DNA of 6,311 bases, from contig DGQS01000246.1 of assembly GCA_002389785.1 (NCBI GenBank), forward strand, positions 1 to 6,311, read 5' to 3'. Of the stretch, positions 4,976-6,311 are shown piece after piece. The stretch is from Bacteroidetes bacterium UBA4408 (GTDB lineage Bacteria > Bacteroidota > Bacteroidia > UBA4408). Positions within the stretch are counted from its first letter, which is position 1, and each line of letters starts with the position of its first letter. The position numbers were made by a program, and so were the translations under genes. Below the pieces are notes generated by a model. The model was not told the origin of the DNA. It searched no databases and saw only the letters and a list, made by a program, of their open reading frames with translations.

Positions 4976-6034
4976 ATGAATTCAAAGCAAAGTAAAATAC
5001 AAAATTTTAACCCCAACGATATTGGAAATTCAAACTATGGAATTTTTGGATTACCGTTTACAGTAGAGGAATCAGAAATTGTAATTATACCTTTTCCATG
5101 GGAAGTTACAGTTAGTTACAAACCAGGAACAGCAGAGGGGCCGCTTAGTATATTAGAAGCTTCCCGTCAAATAGATTTGTATGATCCTAAATTTAAAGAT
5201 GCTTGGAAATTAGGAATTGCACTGGATGAATATTCAGAGGAGTGGAAAGCGTCCAGCGATGAATGGCGCGAAAAAGCAGCACAATGTATTGAAGCATTGA
5301 GTGAAGGACACGATCCAAATGCAGCCGATATAAAATCAGTTCAAAAAGAATTATTAGAAGTAACTCAAAAATTCAATGCTTGGGTCAAAGAACGTTCCTT
5401 GTATTTTTTAAACAACAATAAGCTAGTTGTAGGACTGGGAGGAGATCACAGCACACCCCTAGGTTTAATTGAAGCGCTTTCTGAAAAGCACGATTCTTTT
5501 GCTGTTTTACAAATAGATGCGCATTGCGATTTGCGAAATGCCTATGAAGGGTTTGAATATTCGCATGCTTCTATCATGTATAATGTATTGAAAAATAAAA
5601 AAGTTTCGAAGCTGGTACAAGTGGGTATACGCGATTATTGTGAAGAAGAAGTTACCTACATTGAACAATCGCAAGGCAGGGTGAAAACTTTTTTCGATCG
5701 GAATTTGAAACATGCTGTATATTCCGGTAAAAGTATACAGTCGATTCACCAAGAAATAATTGATGAATTACCTCAAAAAGTTTTTTTAAGTTTTGATATA
5801 GATGGATTGGACCCTAAGTTATGTCCCAATACCGGAACACCGGTTGCAGGAGGCTTAGAGTTTGAAGAAGTTTTATTTTTACTTGAAAAATTGGTTGATT
5901 CAGGACGACAATTAATAGGCTTTGACCTGAATGAAGTTGCTACCGGTGACTCAGATTGGGATGCTAACGTAGCTGGACGTTTGTTATATAGAATTTGCAA
6001 TTTGATGGCAAAGTCGAATGGAAAATTATCCTGA
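4976..6034 (+). CDS. Arginase/agmatinase-superfamily (ureohydrolase) enzyme
   Basis: Enzymes of this superfamily hydrolyse guanidino compounds (agmatine, arginine, formiminoglutamate, guanidinobutyrate or guanidine), usually releasing urea, with a two-metal centre, usually Mn2+. All six metal ligands are present: His158 in GLGGDHST, Asp181, His183 and Asp185 in IDAHCDLR, and Asp274 and Asp276 in LSFDIDGLDP. GFDLNEVATGDSDWD (315-329) near the end is also typical. The 352 residues exceed the roughly 300 of classical agmatinases. The extra length is mainly a charged helical stretch (about 83-148) between the substrate-loop region FPWEVTVSYKPGTAEGPLSI (40-59) and GGDHS. The segment after DAHCDLR reads FEYSHASIMYNVL. 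Agmatinase is the default annotation, but longer PWEVT-type homologues include enzymes with other substrates, guanidine among them, so I leave substrate and symbol open. No speA, speB-partner or urea-cycle gene is adjacent. No terminator separates it from the next gene. Confidence 0.9.
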   Translation: MNSKQSKIQNFNPNDIGNSNYGIFGLPFTVEESEIVIIPFPWEVTVSYKPGTAEGPLSILEASRQIDLYDPKFKDAWKLGIALDEYSEEWKASSDEWREKAAQCIEALSEGHDPNAADIKSVQKELLEVTQKFNAWVKERSLYFLNNNKLVVGLGGDHSTPLGLIEALSEKHDSFAVLQIDAHCDLRNAYEGFEYSHASIMYNVLKNKKVSKLVQVGIRDYCEEEVTYIEQSQGRVKTFFDRNLKHAVYSGKSIQSIHQEIIDELPQKVFLSFDIDGLDPKLCPNTGTPVAGGLEFEEVLFLLEKLVDSGRQLIGFDLNEVATGDSDWDANVAGRLLYRICNLMAKSNGKLS

Positions 6035-6048
6035 GAAAATAATTTTAC

Positions 6049-6056
6049 TACATTTG
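6049..6056 (+). promoter_or_regulatory. -7 promoter element of the THX gene
   Basis: TACATTTG is a perfect TAnnTTTG match in the 49-nt gap after the arginase-family gene and ends 27 nt before the next ATG. This suggests the ribosomal protein gene has its own promoter even if read-through also occurs. A clear -33 TTG is missing. Confidence 0.55.
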
Positions 6057-6083
6057 TAAACATAATTAAAACATACATTTAAC

Positions 6084-6311
6084 ATGGGAAAAGGAGATAA
6101 AAGATCCAAAAAAGGTAAAATAACAATTGGCTCCTATGGAGTAAAAAGAAGAAGAACCGGAACAAAGATTGCGGTAGTTAATCCAGGAGCAAAAGCAGCA
6201 CCTGCTAAGGCAAAAAAGGCAGTAGTAAAAAAGTCGGCTACTAAAAAAGCAGCTGCACCAAAAAAGGAAACTGCTGCAAAAACTAAAGCAAGTAAAAAGA
6301 AAGACGAGTAA
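6084..6311 (+). CDS. 30S ribosomal protein THX-like, with a Lys/Ala-rich tail
   Basis: Residues 1-24 (MGKGDKRSKKGKITIGSYGV, then KRRR) match the pattern of the Thermus small-subunit peptide THX and its Bacteroidota homologues: MGKGDKKT, then a GKI segment, then GSYG followed by basic residues. THX binds the head of the 30S subunit and stabilises the ribosome. The rest of the 75 residues is a low-complexity tail of Lys, Ala and Pro (about 35-75, with AAPAKAKKA and KKSATKKAAAPKK), common in Bacteroidota versions and presumably disordered and RNA-binding. In all, 22 Lys and 4 Arg make the protein extremely basic. The TAA stop is the last codon of the window, so the gene is complete, but what follows is unknown. 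The tail alone resembles histone H1-like proteins, but the N-terminal motif decides for THX. Confidence 0.88.
   Translation: MGKGDKRSKKGKITIGSYGVKRRRTGTKIAVVNPGAKAAPAKAKKAVVKKSATKKAAAPKKETAAKTKASKKKDE

Noticed and set aside
5773..6078. Minus-strand open frame opposite the end of the arginase-family gene
   Set aside because: It is antisense to the metal-binding region of a clear enzyme and has no motifs of its own.

Overview
The window looks like chromosomal DNA from a member of the Bacteroidota. Base composition is AT-rich. Starts are preceded by A-rich leaders rather than Shine-Dalgarno sequences. Several genes have the Bacteroidota -7 promoter element TAnnTTTG 20-55 nt upstream. Protein flavour agrees: a THX-type ribosomal protein with a long Lys/Ala tail, a 93-residue HU, and a lumazine synthase with an SEWN motif. 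The genus cannot be named from this sequence. All seven genes lie on the + strand, all look intact, and most are housekeeping.

Layout. 27-707: a membrane-anchored TPR protein, closed by a strong hairpin terminator (727-766). 942-1433: ribH, lumazine synthase of riboflavin synthesis, followed by a probable terminator (1448-1497). 1517-2839: a MATE-family transporter whose stop codon abuts the ATG of fmt (2840-3811), so the two are probably translated from one mRNA. 3812-4095: an intergenic stretch with nested inverted repeats and a 14-bp terminator hairpin, then the promoter and leader of an HU gene (4096-4377), which ends in a textbook terminator (4399-4426). 4427-4975: about 550 bases without a gene, containing a degenerate palindrome built from CACAAAG-like heptamers. 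4976-6034: an arginase/agmatinase-superfamily hydrolase with a full metal site. 6084-6311: a THX-like small ribosomal protein whose stop codon is the last codon of the window.

The genes do not form one pathway. MATE-fmt is the only clear operon. fmt (initiator tRNA formylation) and the THX protein serve translation, HU packs DNA, RibH supplies riboflavin precursor, and the hydrolase acts on a guanidino compound that the sequence does not identify. I found no clear novel defence, mobile or biosynthetic system. The points most worth a second look are the structured stretch before HU, the CACAAAG palindrome, the unsettled substrate of the arginase-family enzyme, and how MATE-fmt is transcribed when a terminator fills its upstream gap.
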